Assembly: GCA_963970005.1 (NCBI GenBank) | Contig: CAXAMN010021607.1 | Span: 509,886 to 573,885, forward strand | Direction: 5' to 3' | Length of the DNA stretch: 64,000 nt | Source: Durusdinium trenchii | Taxonomy: Eukaryota; Sar; Dinophyceae; Suessiales; Symbiodiniaceae | In this document: positions 42,661 to 54,670 of the stretch, piece by piece | How the letters are laid out: each line of letters opens with the position of its first letter | Numbering within the stretch: position 1 is the stretch's first letter | The notes under the pieces: model-generated | Databases searched by the model: none | What the model was told of the DNA's origin: nothing | Seen by the model: the letters and a program-made list of their open reading frames with translations, nothing else | Translations under genes and position numbers: made by a program

Positions 42661-43912
42661 GCGCAAAGAGTGTCAAGAGAGAGTGTCAAGCAAGAGTGTC
42701 CAGCAAGAGTGTCTAGCAGAGTGTCAAGCAAGAGTGTCCAGCAAGAGTGTCAAGCAAGAGTGTCAAGCAAGAGCGTCAAGAGAAAGTGTCAAGAAAGATT
42801 GTCTAGCAAAGAGTGTCAAGAAAGAGTGTCAAGCAAGAGTGTCGTGTCAAGAGTGTCGTGTCAAGAGTGTCCTGCAAGAGTGTGAAGCAAGAGTGCCCAC
42901 CAAAAATGTCAAGCAAGAGTGTCAAGAAAGATTGTCTAGCAAAGAGTGTCAGGAAAGAGTGTGTAGCAAGAGTGTCAAGCAAGAGTGTCCTGTCAAGGGT
43001 GTCCAGCAAGAGTGTCTAGCAGAGTGTCAAGCAAAGAGTGTCAAGAAAGCAAAGAGTGTCAAGAAAGAGTGTCACGCAAGAGTGTCCAGCAAGAATGTCT
43101 AGCAAAGTGTGTCCAGCAAGAGTGTCCAGCAAACGTGTCAAGCAAGAGTGTCAAGATAGAGTGTCAAGCAAGAGTGTCCAGCAAGAGTGTTTAGCAGAGT
43201 GTCAAGCAAGAGTGTCCAGCAAGAGTGTAAGCAAGAGTGCCAAGAGAAAGTGTCAAGAAAGATTGTCTAGCAAAGAGTGTCAAGGAAGAGTGTCTAGCAA
43301 AGAGTGTCAAGCAAGAGTGTGAAGCAAGAATGTTTAGCAAAGAGTGCCTAGCAAGAGTGCCCAGCAAACGTGTCAAGCAAGAGTGTCTAGCAAAGAGTGC
43401 CCAGCAAACGTGTCAAGCAAGAGTGTCTAGCAAAGAGGGTCACGATAGAGTGTCTAGCAAAGAGTGCCAAGAAAGAGTGTCAAGCAAGAGTGTCCAGCGC
43501 GAATGTCTAGCAAAGAGTGTCCAGCAAGAGTGTCCCGCAAAGAGTGTCAGGCAAGAGTGTCAAAAAAGAGTGTCAAGAAAGATTGTCTAGCAAAGAGTGT
43601 CAAGAGAGAGTGTCAAGCAAGAGTGTCCAGCAAGAGTGTCTAGCAGAGTGTCAAGCAAGAGTGTCAAGCAAGAGTGTAAGCAAGATTGTCAAGCAAGAAG
43701 TGTCAAGAAAGATTGTCTAGCAAAGAGTGTCAAGAAAGAGTGTCAAGCAAGAGTGTCGTGTCAAGAGTGTCCAGCAAGATTGTGAAGCAAGAGTGTCCAG
43801 CAAGAGTGTCAAGCAAGAGTGTCAAGAACAAGTGTCAAGAAAGATTGTCTAGCACAGAGTGTCAAGAACAAGTTTCGAGCAACACATAGCAAGACTGTTT
43901 AGCAAGAGAAAG
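42661..43912. repeat. ~1.25-kb minisatellite of a 13-14-bp unit (AAGAGTGTCMAGC)
   Basis: About 90 units of AAGAGTGTC(A/C/T)AGC. The variable base (CAAGC, CCAGC, CTAGC), occasional AAGAAAGATTG variants and a GTCGTGTCAAGAG variant produce higher-order patterns. Length changes of 13 or 14 bases rule out a conserved protein frame. Confidence 0.95.
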
Positions 43913-43989
43913 TCTCGTGGAAAATGCTCGTTTCTGGAAACTTTGATTGTCGCTTCTGGTGAAAGTCTCGTGAAACATGCTTGCTGCAG

Positions 43990-44990
43990 CTTTGGATGCG
44001 CTGGCGCTGCTTCTGCTGATGACTTTGCGAGTCATCCACAGAAAAGGTTTTGATTGATACACTTTTGTGCCTTTGCATTCTCCTCTATACATGAGTGACT
44101 GCATTCGGGTTCGTGGGTTCTATCAGTTTTATATTTTTTCGTTCGTCAACATGACAACATGTACTTTATGTTTGTGTATATAAGTATAGCAATAGATACA
44201 GTACACAGAAGCTCTGTACATATTTATACTCCAGACCTTTGCCCCCGGCTGGTGCTTCCACAGAGTGCGGCAGCCCAACCTTCGGCACTTGTGAATTCTC
44301 TTCCTCTGGAACTTATTTGGCGAACTTGTTAGTTCTTGATCAGAATGCATCAATCATAGCCAACGTCCGATTCTCTCTTGGCACGTCGCAACAACAACAA
44401 CAGCAGCAGCATTGAAGGATATGATAGGACCGATAATTAGGGAGTGGGAAGCTAGCTCAGACTGATTTACTTTGGCAAAAGGCATTGCATGACGACAAGT
44501 TACTGAGAGACAATCTTTTGCAGAGCTGCGTTTGGTAGTTTGTCCATGCGAAAATCTTGGAAGGCTGGTGTCAGAACTTTCAGCTTGTCAAGAGATACAA
44601 ACACATTTGGCGCAACTCAGACAGGATGGGTGCTAAGTGCTGCACTGAAAGGAAACCCCGTCCCAGAGGATGGGATGACAAGCCGTGGTGTGCTCAGGCA
44701 AACAAATAGTCACGACAACTGAGCTGGAGCGCCGAAGGGGCGACTCAGGTTTCCAAGCAAGATGACGACGAGTGAGGCTCCAAGAGCAGGACTTCGACAA
44801 ATCGCAGATGGACCCAAGCACCTCATTTGTATCAACTTGTCAGCTTCTTAGGTTTGCGCCATGCTTGGGCCGAAGGCCTTTCCTGCAATGGGTTGAACAC
44901 TTGCAGCCTGATACTGTAGAGACCATCTCATCGCATTGAGTTGATGTTGTGTGGTTTACCTCCAACCCGTTGCCATCCTTTGAATATTGA
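43990..44990. other. No gene recognised
   Basis: Includes a short CAACAACAACAGCAGCAGC run at 44390-44412. No supported exon. Confidence 0.35.
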
Positions 44991-44997
44991 TCCTCTC

Positions 44998-45438
44998 TCA
45001 GGCCTCAGTGGCTGCATTCTGTATGAGGTCTTTCTGGAGAAGGAGGATCCTAGCTGTCTTGGGAAATCTCGGGAACCTGAAAGCTTCGGGATACCTTGAC
45101 AGTGTCGTGAGGATGAACCAATTGGTTTCGAACTTGAGACCGATACGTCCGCGTTGACAGTGAAGGCCGATGGTTGCAACATTTGGGACAGAAAGGGGGG
45201 AACACACTTTAGTTGAACGACGTTGGCACTTGCATGCCTTGTGATGCAGGCTGTCACGCCAGATGGACTTCTTGACAGGCCGGCACCCACAGGAGCACAT
45301 GTTTTCTTTTGTCTTTTCATCGCTCAAAGTCCTGCAGGTATTGCAAACAAGAGGATGAGTTTGTGTGCCCAGGCAAAGCTGGTCTATGTTGATTATTGTT
45401 GATTCATGTTTGTCATGTTTGTTCTTTATGATTAGCAA
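44998..45438 (-). CDS. Cysteine-rich open frame, unrecognised
   Basis: A 146-codon minus strand frame whose middle has CNTCRT, CSCGC and CKC, with nearby His residues (SLHHKACKC); spacing is compatible with a zinc-binding fold. A hydrophobic/aromatic segment follows (GLKFETNWFILTTLSRYPEA). It could be an exon or part of another decayed retroelement, and would be the only minus strand gene in the window. No family is assigned. Confidence 0.3.
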   Translation of the reverse strand: MLIIKNKHDKHESTIINIDQLCLGTQTHPLVCNTCRTLSDEKTKENMCSCGCRPVKKSIWRDSLHHKACKCQRRSTKVCSPLSVPNVATIGLHCQRGRIGLKFETNWFILTTLSRYPEAFRFPRFPKTARILLLQKDLIQNAATEA

Positions 45439-45439
45439 G

Positions 45440-47460
45440 TTGCAATCGTCTTCCTACAAGGCGATAGGATCTACTCGGTGAATGACTTCACAGCTCCTTT
45501 GCATGCAGCCTTCAGTGCAACCATATAGTTTTAGTTGGCCTGCCGCGCGTAGACGGTCCCAAACGTTCTTCAACAAACAAAAAATGGTCCCGAAACCTCA
45601 CGACCGTCGACAAGCGGTGGACCATGTAGTTTACTGTACTTTGTGGACGCCAGCAGAGGCCAGCAAGGCGACATCAAATAGCTGTATTCAACCTTGTGTG
45701 AAGGACCATGAACTTCATGATGGGTAGATTAGATTCTAAGTTGCATCCGTGCACGTCGCTGCCTTGGCAAAGGTGTATATATATATAATCTTGCTTCAAC
45801 TCCAAATTGGTCCAAAGGCATGCCACTCCACGTGTGTAAGCTGTTTCAAGTGGCCGTTTTGTGTTCGGAAGGCTCTCAAAAGATCTTCCCCACTGATCGT
45901 ATTCTTCGCCCAAGCTAAGCTGGACATCGTAGTCAGAGTTTCATGTCGGACTGTTGATAGATAGTAACTACAATGCTTCATCGTTGATATGGCTTTGCCC
46001 AACACGATCCAACACGTATTTAACGGAAAATAGATTGGGCGTCCGGGCATAATATATTTCCAGCACCAACTACTCTCAGATAGATTAGTCGCATCGGTTT
46101 GCACTGAATGTTGCCGTTACTTGCGTCGAAAGGTCTTCGGGAAGTCGCATCGGTTTCATGATTCCATGGGGTTTTATAATGCTTTGAGAACATGCGACAT
46201 ACAAATGATCTAGCTATTCCCTTGTTTTACGATGACTTTCACATGGGCTCTTTCAATGCACCAAAACATTCTTCAAACACTAAAGCGCCTTGGAAACAGG
46301 AACCTGATGTGACCCTGATGTGACCCGGTCGCATCGGGCCCCCCCTTGCAGATTAACAGTTTTCCAGTCACCTGATGTGACTAATATTGATGACAGTACC
46401 AAATGTGCTCAGAAGAGGGAAGCTGGCGATGCAAGTTATGTCGATGTTCCTTCAAGCCAAACGTATTTTTGTTGACACCAAGCAAACACATCATCGATAT
46501 CACACAGGCGATGCAAGCGATGCATCATAAGCCACCATTTTGTACTCAGCTTCACTATCATGTCACGACCCTTGTAATGTAAGCAGTTGCTAAGTTGCGG
46601 TGGTGCTCGTCAAGTTGATCGTTACTGATGCAAGATTTGGTGCATCACATTCGCAAACGAGACATGATTTCTATATATTATATACTATTGCTATGTTTAT
46701 TACTATTGTTATTATTTATTGTTATTACTATTATTGTTATTGTTACTATATATTTCCTGAGAGATTTTCTGGCCTCAGTTTTCTTTGAATTGCACTTGCA
46801 TGAGGTCTCCGAGAATCTACATTTAGTACTACTCACCTACTCACTACTCATCTCTCGCTGACTGATCGAGCCAAGGACAAATCAGATATGATGCGCCAAT
46901 TGAAGGAGTGGCTTGCCGTTGTCCAGCATTGTCGAAGTACAGACCAGTAGAACTCCCCAACAGGGGTCGAGGCTCAAAGAAACACATCTCACACAAGACA
47001 CTCAGGCAGCAGAAGCTGGAGATTGTGTTCTCAAAGCTTATCATTGTAGCTTGCCTGATGACACCTATAGTTCAATTTACTGACACTGAGTTGCTTCTGA
47101 TCATTTGAAGATTTGTAAGGAAGTCAAAATCTTGAAACGTCCTGGAAAGAAGTTGGGCGCTGCTACGGATCCGAAGACATTCGTATCTCGGCCGTCTCGG
47201 CTGAGCTTCTCTTCGAACATTTTATGCACATATCTAACTCTATCTATATCATAATTGTTGTTCATTAGTTTCTTGAACATTGTACTCTTTGACAACTGTC
47301 TTTAGTTCGAGCAGAGTTGAGCCGAGACGATCCTGAAGATTGCAGAAGAAAGCCTCATTGATGATTGGAACAAGCAGTACCCGAAGGCTGACTTTCTTTA
47401 GTACTGAACAAGAAGCCACTCCTGGACATGTCTATCAGCTATCATCTTAGCTGATTATAG
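45440..47460. other. No gene recognised; short repeats
   Basis: CCTGATGTGAC occurs three times at 46310-46382, AGTCGCATCGGTTT twice near 46088 and 46145, and a TTATTATTG microsatellite lies at 46670-46755. Confidence 0.35.
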
Positions 47461-47544
47461 GACCGGATATGCATCGGTGACACTGTGCTGGCTGTCAATG
47501 GTGTGGTTGACAAGGACAAGGCAGAAAGCATATCCAAGCCTCAT
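47461..47544 (+). CDS. PDZ-like exon
   Basis: Between an AG acceptor at 47459-47460 and a GTAAGC donor at 47545 the frame reads DRICIGDTVLAVNGVVDKDK, then AESISKPH. IGDTVLAVNGV resembles the central PDZ stretch (GDxIlxVNG). PDZ domains bind C-terminal peptides of partner proteins. The flanking exons with the carboxylate-binding loop were not found. Confidence 0.4.
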
Positions 47545-50500
47545 GTAAGCATGGAGTCCTTGACAGTCATCGATAGATCTCTTTGTAAATGGTTTGCCTT
47601 CGAGGCCGTTCAAGAGATAGCCTCCAAAGAAGAGCTATTGCTGTTACTTGGCGAGCAAAGTAGAGAAAACAGACTCGAGGAGAGGGTCCTGAGAGGACCA
47701 AAGAGATCCAAGAGATTCTAAGAGTGTAAAGGGATCAGAAAGAGATCGGCATTCCTTTTGTCGTGAGGCGAATGGTGCGTGGTCCACGCCGAGAGATGGA
47801 GGCGGGATGTTAGTCAAAGTTGGTGGCTTTCAACACGTCTTTGGCATCGTTTGCTGCAGGGGGTCAAAGACACAAAATCAACTGCAATGTCCCTAGAGCC
47901 CTGCGGGAGACTCCGGATTTGCAAGTTTGCTCACTTTGTACAGAGGATGGGAAAGGAAAACCACCAGCACCTGAAAAGTGGCGCACTTAGCCAGAACGCA
48001 ATTCCTAACATAATGGGAGAGGAAGGCTGATGAATTTTGTTGCCAAGGCCGACCTTGAAAATGTAACACTTGGACCGAAGGGGACGAAAGGAACGAACAG
48101 AATCAGGAATTGGATGGATTCGGCTTTGATGTTTTGTGATGTACTTGCAGCTTTGTTTCTTTGGTTTGGCCTAATTTTGCATAATCTTGCAAGACTTCAA
48201 CCAGGAATTCCAGCAAGATTTGAAGAGCTCTGAGAGAAGAAAGCTAACCCGAACACGTTCGACATGAAGGTCCTGCATCGATTCCGCTGGGCACACGCTG
48301 TGAATAAGTGAATCTTTACATGGAGGTTCGGTGAGGTTCGAACGATTCGATGGCGGACAAAATGGCCTAGTGGTGGTTGCAAAACGTATGCAAGGTTGAG
48401 CTGGAGACATGTTTATACAATTGTTATCAACCATGAAACATGGGAAAGGCTACAGAGGGTGACCTTTGGCAACTTGCACCTGCATGGCAAACCATGCTTT
48501 CCTGAAATACTCTCAAGCACGAATTCAGAGTGGCCAAAAGGGCCCCCCACCTTGGAAAGCTGCGCACCTTGCCGCAGTGAGAGGTTGTTTCACAAAATAA
48601 AGATGAGCAAGAGACACGCTGCACGACGAGCAAGCAACGCAAAACATTTGCAACGACTGCATGTCAAGACCATTCTCATCCTTTCTCTGAAGTGTTCATT
48701 ACTTGGGTATCGGTACCCAATGAAAGAACCACATTCAAGGCTTCTCAACAGCTCGTAAATGCAATGTAACAAACACAAGAGCAAATTGCAGCATAATGAG
48801 ACATCAACATGTCATTTGAGTTTATCAAATCCAGACAGTTGCCGTTGGACAAAGTTGCCGATGAAGTGTCATGAAGCAGATCATGACACGTGGGCAGCGG
48901 CAACGACTGAGGTGTCATGCTGAGCAGACAAGACTCTGTACTGGCAATTGCCTAATATACTTTGTGATCCAACATACTGTCAACTTGAACATGCAGTTGT
49001 GGCCAACAAGAGCTGCAACGCGAAGCAGTTCAGGGATTTGATTCAGGACAGGCGGCGCGTCAACCAGTACCACTTGCCAGGACAGCCCATGACACACTCA
49101 GGCCTGACTCTTCTGGAGCTTCTCAAAGAGTTCGGCTTTTGGCTTGTTGTGCTGAAGTGACTCTTTTTTGGATTTGATTCTGCCCGTTGTGTGGCGTTTG
49201 TGTTCAGGCAGAGCGGCACCAGGGACACCTCTAATGGACGGGACTTCAGTGAATTACCGTTCAGCTTGGTGTTGATTTCACATGATTTTACCACCACAAT
49301 CTGTTTTTGGTGCTTGTGGAGGACGGGCGTACCGTCTCAAAGTCCATGAAGATGAGCTCTAAGATGACGAGTGGTCTGACGAGAACGCAGCAGCGGCGCC
49401 TGCCTCAACGCGAGCCTGAGACACCTCAGTGGCCACCTATTGGCCTAGTGCACACACCTCATGGGTTTGCATAGTAAGCTTTGGGGGAACTGGCAAACCA
49501 TTATGACGAACAAACAACATATGTATATATATACACTGTATACTAGAAACAAGACAAAAGCAAGGAAAAAGCAGCTAAGGCCAATGCCATTAATAAGATT
49601 CTATCAGGGCCCCCTTAATAGGAGCCCCATACAAAAATGATCTAAAATTGCCCTTGCCTTCTTTCTTTGATTGATTCATACTGTTTTCTTCAAAAGAGTC
49701 TAAAATATATGTCGACATGTGTCGAGACAGACCTCAACTCAGACTCACTATTCCGGAGAATGTAATCCTCCACTGATATCCATCCGCTGTTATGTCAGAA
49801 CTGTGTTTGCAGCATGCACTTTGAAACAAATTATCAGCCTCTTCTTTTTTAGCTATACAACTTTGGAACTGCTGAGGATCCTTTCAAGTTCAGAGCTCAG
49901 ACTGCAATGTAAGTGTGACTTAGCTCTTTGGCCTGTAGCCGCTAGCACGCACATGCTTAAGTGTAATTTTTCACGGACCCATGCCCTCTGACTCCAAACA
50001 ATGCAACAACATTGTGAATACTCTTGACAAGACTGTACAGCGACAATAAAAGTCAACCTGTCACGCACTTTAGATGTGAAACGTTTCTTTTGGTCCTGAA
50101 CTTCATGGTCACACTTATATATCTACAAAAGTGTGATCATTTTGTGCAATATTGTTGGCGTACCTAAAGCAGGGGTCTATGTTGTGCAAGACCAGTGTCC
50201 GTTTCTCGGCATTGGAGGTTCGTTCGTTGTCTTTTGCAGACAAGTAGCATCGTTGTGACACACTTGTGTTCTTCAGATCTCTGAAAAAGACTCACTTGTT
50301 GAAACTGGATCTATAGATAGACTCTTCTTATCCATCCCATCCAAACCAACACCTCATGACATGTTAGTGCGCATGCATGTTGATTACTTATTGACTTTAA
50401 GGGCAGGTTTGGCAAGCAACCCACGAAATAGAAGCACATTGCAGCAAGAACAAGATACTGCATCATGTATGTGACCACTTGCTGAATCCTTGCATTTAGA

Positions 50501-50700
50501 TGGCTCCCGCTATTTGGAGCTTGAGGAGCAGGAGGAGGACGTCTGAAAAAATTACAGTATCACAGATGTCTTTGGCTCATAGATGCTCATAGTTTGGCCA
50601 CCCATTGCCTTTGAGGAACTGGAGGCATCGCGGCGAAAAGATGTGAAGTCTTTGAGTGCAGAAGATGAGGAGGGAATGGCTGTAGTCAGAAAAGGAACGC
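47545..50700. other. No gene recognised
   Basis: A + frame at about 48964-49160 (KQFRDLIQDRRRVNQYHLPG) is moderately protein-like but lacks clear splice partners or a family. Confidence 0.3.
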
Positions 50701-50710
50701 ATTGAATCTT

Positions 50711-50778
50711 GTTACTAGTAGCTTCTTGTTGGCCTCCAACCTAATAGCGATGGCCTCCAACCTAGTATATAGCTTCTT
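50711..50778. repeat. Both dispersed repeat families fused
   Basis: TTACTAGTAGCTTCTTGTTG runs directly into two GGCCTCCAACCTA units, linking the CTACTAGTAACAAG and GATGGCCTCCAACC families in one locus. Confidence 0.8.
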
Positions 50779-52037
50779 ATTATTTGGAAGGAAAAGAGTT
50801 TGGACCGAAATTCAGACAGTATTGGCTCACTTTATCCGATGAGAGATGTGACAGGCACTTTTGGACGACCTGTTTATTCAAGCTCAACAGGCTGGGCAGT
50901 GTAGCGTAGCATCCTGAAGCTTGTTCCATAATGTTCCATACATGTCAGAAATGTGCCACGAGGATTGGCAATTTGGTGAATCGGTGTGCTGCCAGGAGAG
51001 CATGCGAGACCTCATGGTTTGCTGGCGGATTTGGTTGAGAAGTTGAGACTCTACACACTGACTTTGCTCATACTTTGCTCATGGTTGATACATCCCTTTG
51101 TCCTTCCACATCCAATTTGCTCCAATGCAGCTTAGGCATTCATTGAAGTGACTGTTCTGATATCTCCTGACCAAGCCCTTGGCAAGAGACTTACCACTTG
51201 CCCGCAAAGATAGCAAAGAAGGAGAAGAAGGAGGCTTAAGGCTTAAGAATCCCATTGAAGTTCCCGCTCCATAACCTAGGTTTGCACTTGGATGGCGTGC
51301 CAGCTGACATCTCAGTTTTTGATTACCATGATTGTTTGCTGTCCTAGTACTATCCACTCTGTCCTTCCTGTGTTCTGAGGTTACCGCAGCAGCTGCGTGG
51401 GAAATCCCATTGTCGACTCAGGTGTGCAACAATACGAAAGTCTTCAGTCTCCAGTGTTTGTCACAGGTGACGAAGATAGAGCCGCATGGGCTCTTGCAAA
51501 TCTGGTCCCAGCCAGATCAGGCTCCCCTTGGCGATTCTGGAGCATTTGTTGAAGATGATGTCGAAAGTGAAACTGAACCAATACTCAGAGCGGTCTTTGG
51601 TTTTTGAAATTTTGACACATGTCAGTAGCTCAAGATTTCTGAATGTGCCTTTGGAATGCAGTTGGTCGTTGACGAAAACGCATCCCTGCGACTTGCGCGG
51701 GCAATTACCTTGGCTGATGCAGTGCGACAGAAGCGATGTGAGGAGTGATGTGAGCTTGCAAGCCTGTTCGCTCTCCATGGCTCTCCCTATCTCAGGTTGA
51801 TGGAAGGGAGGGGCTCGATGGAGTGAGCTACTTGAAGAGCATCTTCCAGACCTACAAAATGCGCCAGACAGGCCTTGCTTGTTAGTCTTGGACCAGAAGA
51901 TCGAACACACAATGCTGCAAACACAATCCTTCAAATGACATTATAGATCGATACGGATACCATCACATGGAGAAAACAATGTTCAAAAGAAAGAAAGTGA
52001 GCTGAGGTCAGGAGGTCATCACAGATTTTGTCCTCTG
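50779..52037. other. No gene recognised
   Basis: Short conflicting frames only, up to the spliced-leader relic. Confidence 0.3.
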
Positions 52038-52054
52038 AGCCATTTTGGCTCAAG
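52038..52054 (+). other. Dinoflagellate spliced-leader (DinoSL) relic
   Basis: AGCCATTTTGGCTCAAG is identical to the last 17 bases of the 22-base dinoflagellate spliced leader; the five bases upstream do not match. Genomic DinoSL remnants arise when a trans-spliced mRNA is reverse transcribed and inserted. The relic is in sense orientation, 31 bases before the ATG at 52086. Confidence 0.9.
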
Positions 52055-52085
52055 ATTTGAAGAGGGGCGTGATCCGGTTTCGAAC

Positions 52086-52280
52086 ATGGATGAGTTTGAA
52101 ATCCTGCTGTGCATTGTCTGCCAAGGCGTTCCAAGATGGGTTCGGAGGCATTTCAGGTTGGAGCGTGCCGGTGGAAGCAATCATTACGGCGATGTGGTTC
52201 TGAGCATGGCGAGCAGCCCTTTACCTACGGACACCGAAATGGCCGGTCTCACCGACTTGACGGCCATTGTTAGACTCTAG
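52086..52280 (+). pseudogene. Retroelement N-terminal reading frame
   Basis: 64 codons from the first ATG after the spliced-leader relic to a TAG at 52278-52280. It begins MDEFEILLCIVCQGVPRWV. No domain is recognised. It is probably the N-terminus of the Gag-like protein, cut by the stop. Confidence 0.5.
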
Positions 52281-52297
52281 ATTCTAGACAGTGTGCC

Positions 52298-52846
52298 TTG
52301 GACGCTGCAGCTTGGCGGGAAGTCAATGCTGGCTTTGGCAATTTTCCCACGGCCCGATTGCTGGCTCATGCCCCTCCTGAAGGGATCGCCGCAGCTCTGG
52401 AACAAATGAACAAATGGAGATGGAAGGGTGGGGGCAGATGGCGCTCCATTGGATTGGATCCTCCAACTAGGCCGTTGACAATGGTTGAGATGGTGCAAGC
52501 AGCTTTTCTTTGGCTTTGCAGAAAGTGTTTTGGGCTCGTGGACATTGACCTTTTAGCGCCAGGCGTTGTTGCAGGTTTGTCAGGTCCCAGTGCACCAGCA
52601 GCTGCAGTTGCACCTACACCAGTGGTCGTTGGTGGAGCCACGAAGCAGTTGGGAGTTCAGAAGGTGAAGGTATCTCAGATTACTGACTGGCTAGACGACG
52701 CGGAGTTGGAACTGGTGGGAAAAGCTGAGGTAGATGAAGCCTATGCTCAATACAGGTTGGTCATGGCTGCAGGCCCTGTCAAGGAGACAGAGCCCACGGC
52801 TGAACAACGCTCACACCCTATGCGAGGAGGACGCAACGTCAGCTGA
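52298..52846 (+). pseudogene. Gag-like protein, middle part
   Basis: Contains VKVSQITDWLDDAELELVG followed by AYAQYRLVMAAGP and KETEPTAEQ. This block recurs in dinoflagellate retroelement Gag-like proteins, as I recall. After the stop another frame continues DEGTWKQTEVAGQPNFYAW and ACWDVYRTSLLMLKHDPLAP (about 52871-52985), and it runs to about 53130. Confidence 0.65.
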
Positions 52847-53036
52847 AAGCAAAAGGTTTTCTACTCCAGGATGAGGGAACTTGGAAGCAGACAGAAGTTG
52901 CTGGACAGCCCAATTTCTATGCGTGGACTGCATGTTGGGATGTCTATAGGACAAGTCTGTTGATGCTGAAGCATGATCCCTTGGCGCCTGGAGGAGACAA
53001 GAAGCCGCCGGTGATCACATGGGCTGCGCTTGATGA

Positions 53037-53519
53037 GTGTTTCAGGAACATTGCAACCCAGCTCAGGCGTTCATTTCGAGGCAGGGAGGACGCGCTACGA
53101 GCCAGCAAGAGGCTGAAGGTTTGGATATGACAGGCGCTGAAAAGGATGCCTCTCGTGTGCCAAAGGGTGCCCATCGTCTGCCTGCTCAAGGTGACTCCAA
53201 GGCGGCCAAAAGTCGGAGAAGAGAAAGAGAGAAGCGGGAAGAAGACTGGAGGAAGAGTCGCGTTTTGCAACCCGTGAACGAGTATGAGTTTTTACAGCTG
53301 GCATGGCTCAGAGGGCAAAGGAAACATCCAGCCCGAGGAGTTCTTCGCGATGGGAATCAGATCTGTTACAAGTTTGCAAAGGGTCAACCAGGCGCACGCC
53401 AAGAGCCATGTGGTGATGATCGCGCCCATGTTTGTCAGTTATGCCTGGGACAGCGTCCAAATGTTCAGTGCTTGAAGGGCAAGAGTGGAGACAAGGGTGG
53501 GGATGGAAAAGGAAAGTGA
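53037..53519 (+). pseudogene. Gag-like C-terminal zinc-knuckle-like region
   Basis: A basic stretch (KSRRREREKREEDWRKSR) is followed by GNQICYKFAKGQPGARQEPC, then DRAHVCQLCLGQRPNVQC. The C-x6-H-x-C-x2-C-type spacing is a zinc-knuckle-like pattern suited to RNA binding. A Gly/Lys tail ends at a TGA. It is in a different frame from the preceding Gag segment. Confidence 0.65.
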
Positions 53520-53819
53520 CAGGAGGAGGAATCGGCGCATGACGTCACAGATTCTGGTGAGGAGCAAAAGGGTCTTGCACTGGAAAATCTGAAAGTTGCA
53601 GTTGAGTTTAAGAATGAACGCATCGATGTTTCAATGCAAGGTCAATGCAATCAGCTTATTTTCGCCGAATTCTTTCCCGGGATGTGAGGCTTCTCAGAAG
53701 CGATGTTCATGTCTGGCGGAAAGATCTCAATGCGTGCGACGTTGGACGGATATGCTGGGGAGTGGAACATCCTGGATGAAGAGGACTACAAGGCCATCTA
53801 TGCGCCACAGTGATTGATC

Positions 53820-54510
53820 ACAGGCACTTTGTTTGGGCAGGCGCCGGTGTTGAGGAGTGACGAATACCCTGAAGGTTGCGGTGACCCAGAAGCTGAGCCA
53901 ATCAGATGATCGCAAGAATGGTTGCGTTGTGATATGTTGTGATTATTGTTGCGTAGCAGAGGAGCAACGTGTTCGATTGAGAATTTTTGGGACTCATTAT
54001 TGTGGTTGTTGAAAGTCATGCAAAGATTGGTGAAGTTGAGAGGCACAAAGTTGGTGTGTCTACATCAGTGTGTGTACATAGCTTCATCGAGAAAGCCCGC
54101 CAGAATCTTGACAACAGCGTGCTGGATAAAGTTGGTGAGAAGACTTTGCCATGAGGTCAGGCCATATTTGCACGCCGCTGTCCTGTCAGGAAAAGCCTGG
54201 GGTGGGATTACGTGGATGAGACGTGGGTTTGGAGAACGAGCTTGGCAGCGTGCGTGTGGACTATGCATTTCTTGTGCAAAGCCGCTCAGATGTTGGCTTG
54301 AGTCGAAGTTGGGCAAGCAATGGTCGCAACAGCGCGCGTACAAAGTATTGGAGAAACGTTTTGGTGAGGGCTGCCGTAGAATACAGCGACCGCAGGAAAC
54401 CAGTGTCTCAACGCAAGCTGGCTGCAAAGAGAGACGAGAGCAAGAGAACAAGGCGGCAGTGGGTGGACTGCGACTGCGTAATCCCAGAGATTTCCAAAGA
54501 TGATGAAGTC
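53820..54510 (+). pseudogene. Retroelement downstream region with ENP-like motif
   Basis: PVLRSDEYPEG (about 53842) and CSIENFWDSLLWLL (about 53965-54010) lie in order, separated by in-frame stops. Comparable order and spacing occur in large dinoflagellate retroelement proteins next to a methyltransferase-like fold. The rest (to about 54503) is Arg/Lys-rich and unassigned. Confidence 0.4.
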
Positions 54511-54670
54511 TGTGATGATCAGGAGAGATGTGCCAAGTGTTACAGGCGCTGTAAGGAGGGTGGGTTGTGGCAGGAATTCCATGATCCATCCTCTAAGGTT
54601 GGTGCTGGTCATGTAGAATGCATGACTCGTATCAGGCTTCTTTTGGTAGAGACCCGATTCACCCACAATT

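Larger units (their letters stand above)
52038..54670 (+). mobile_element. Decayed Gag-like retroelement headed by the spliced-leader relic
   Basis: Downstream of the relic the + strand carries, across several frame breaks, a Gag-like protein, a zinc-knuckle-like region and a segment with CSIENFWDSLLW (about 53965) that recalls the ENPxxSLFW motif of methyltransferase-like proteins in dinoflagellate elements. Decay is heavy: stops separate the ORFs at 52086-52280, 52298-52846, 53037-53519 and 53946-54503. The right end is approximate and no reverse transcriptase was recognised. Confidence 0.65.

Noticed and set aside
42605-43889. ORFs rich in ECQARVSSKS-like repeats
   Set aside because: The same text appears in several frames of a 13-14-bp minisatellite; this is a repeat artefact, not a repetitive protein.
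42010-43912. CRISPR-like array
   Set aside because: Repeats are contiguous, without unique spacers of constant length, and the genome is eukaryotic; these are minisatellites.
48330-48350. GGTTCGAACGATTCG as a tRNA B-box
   Set aside because: The invariant CC after GGTTCGAAN is missing and no acceptor or anticodon stem could be built around it.
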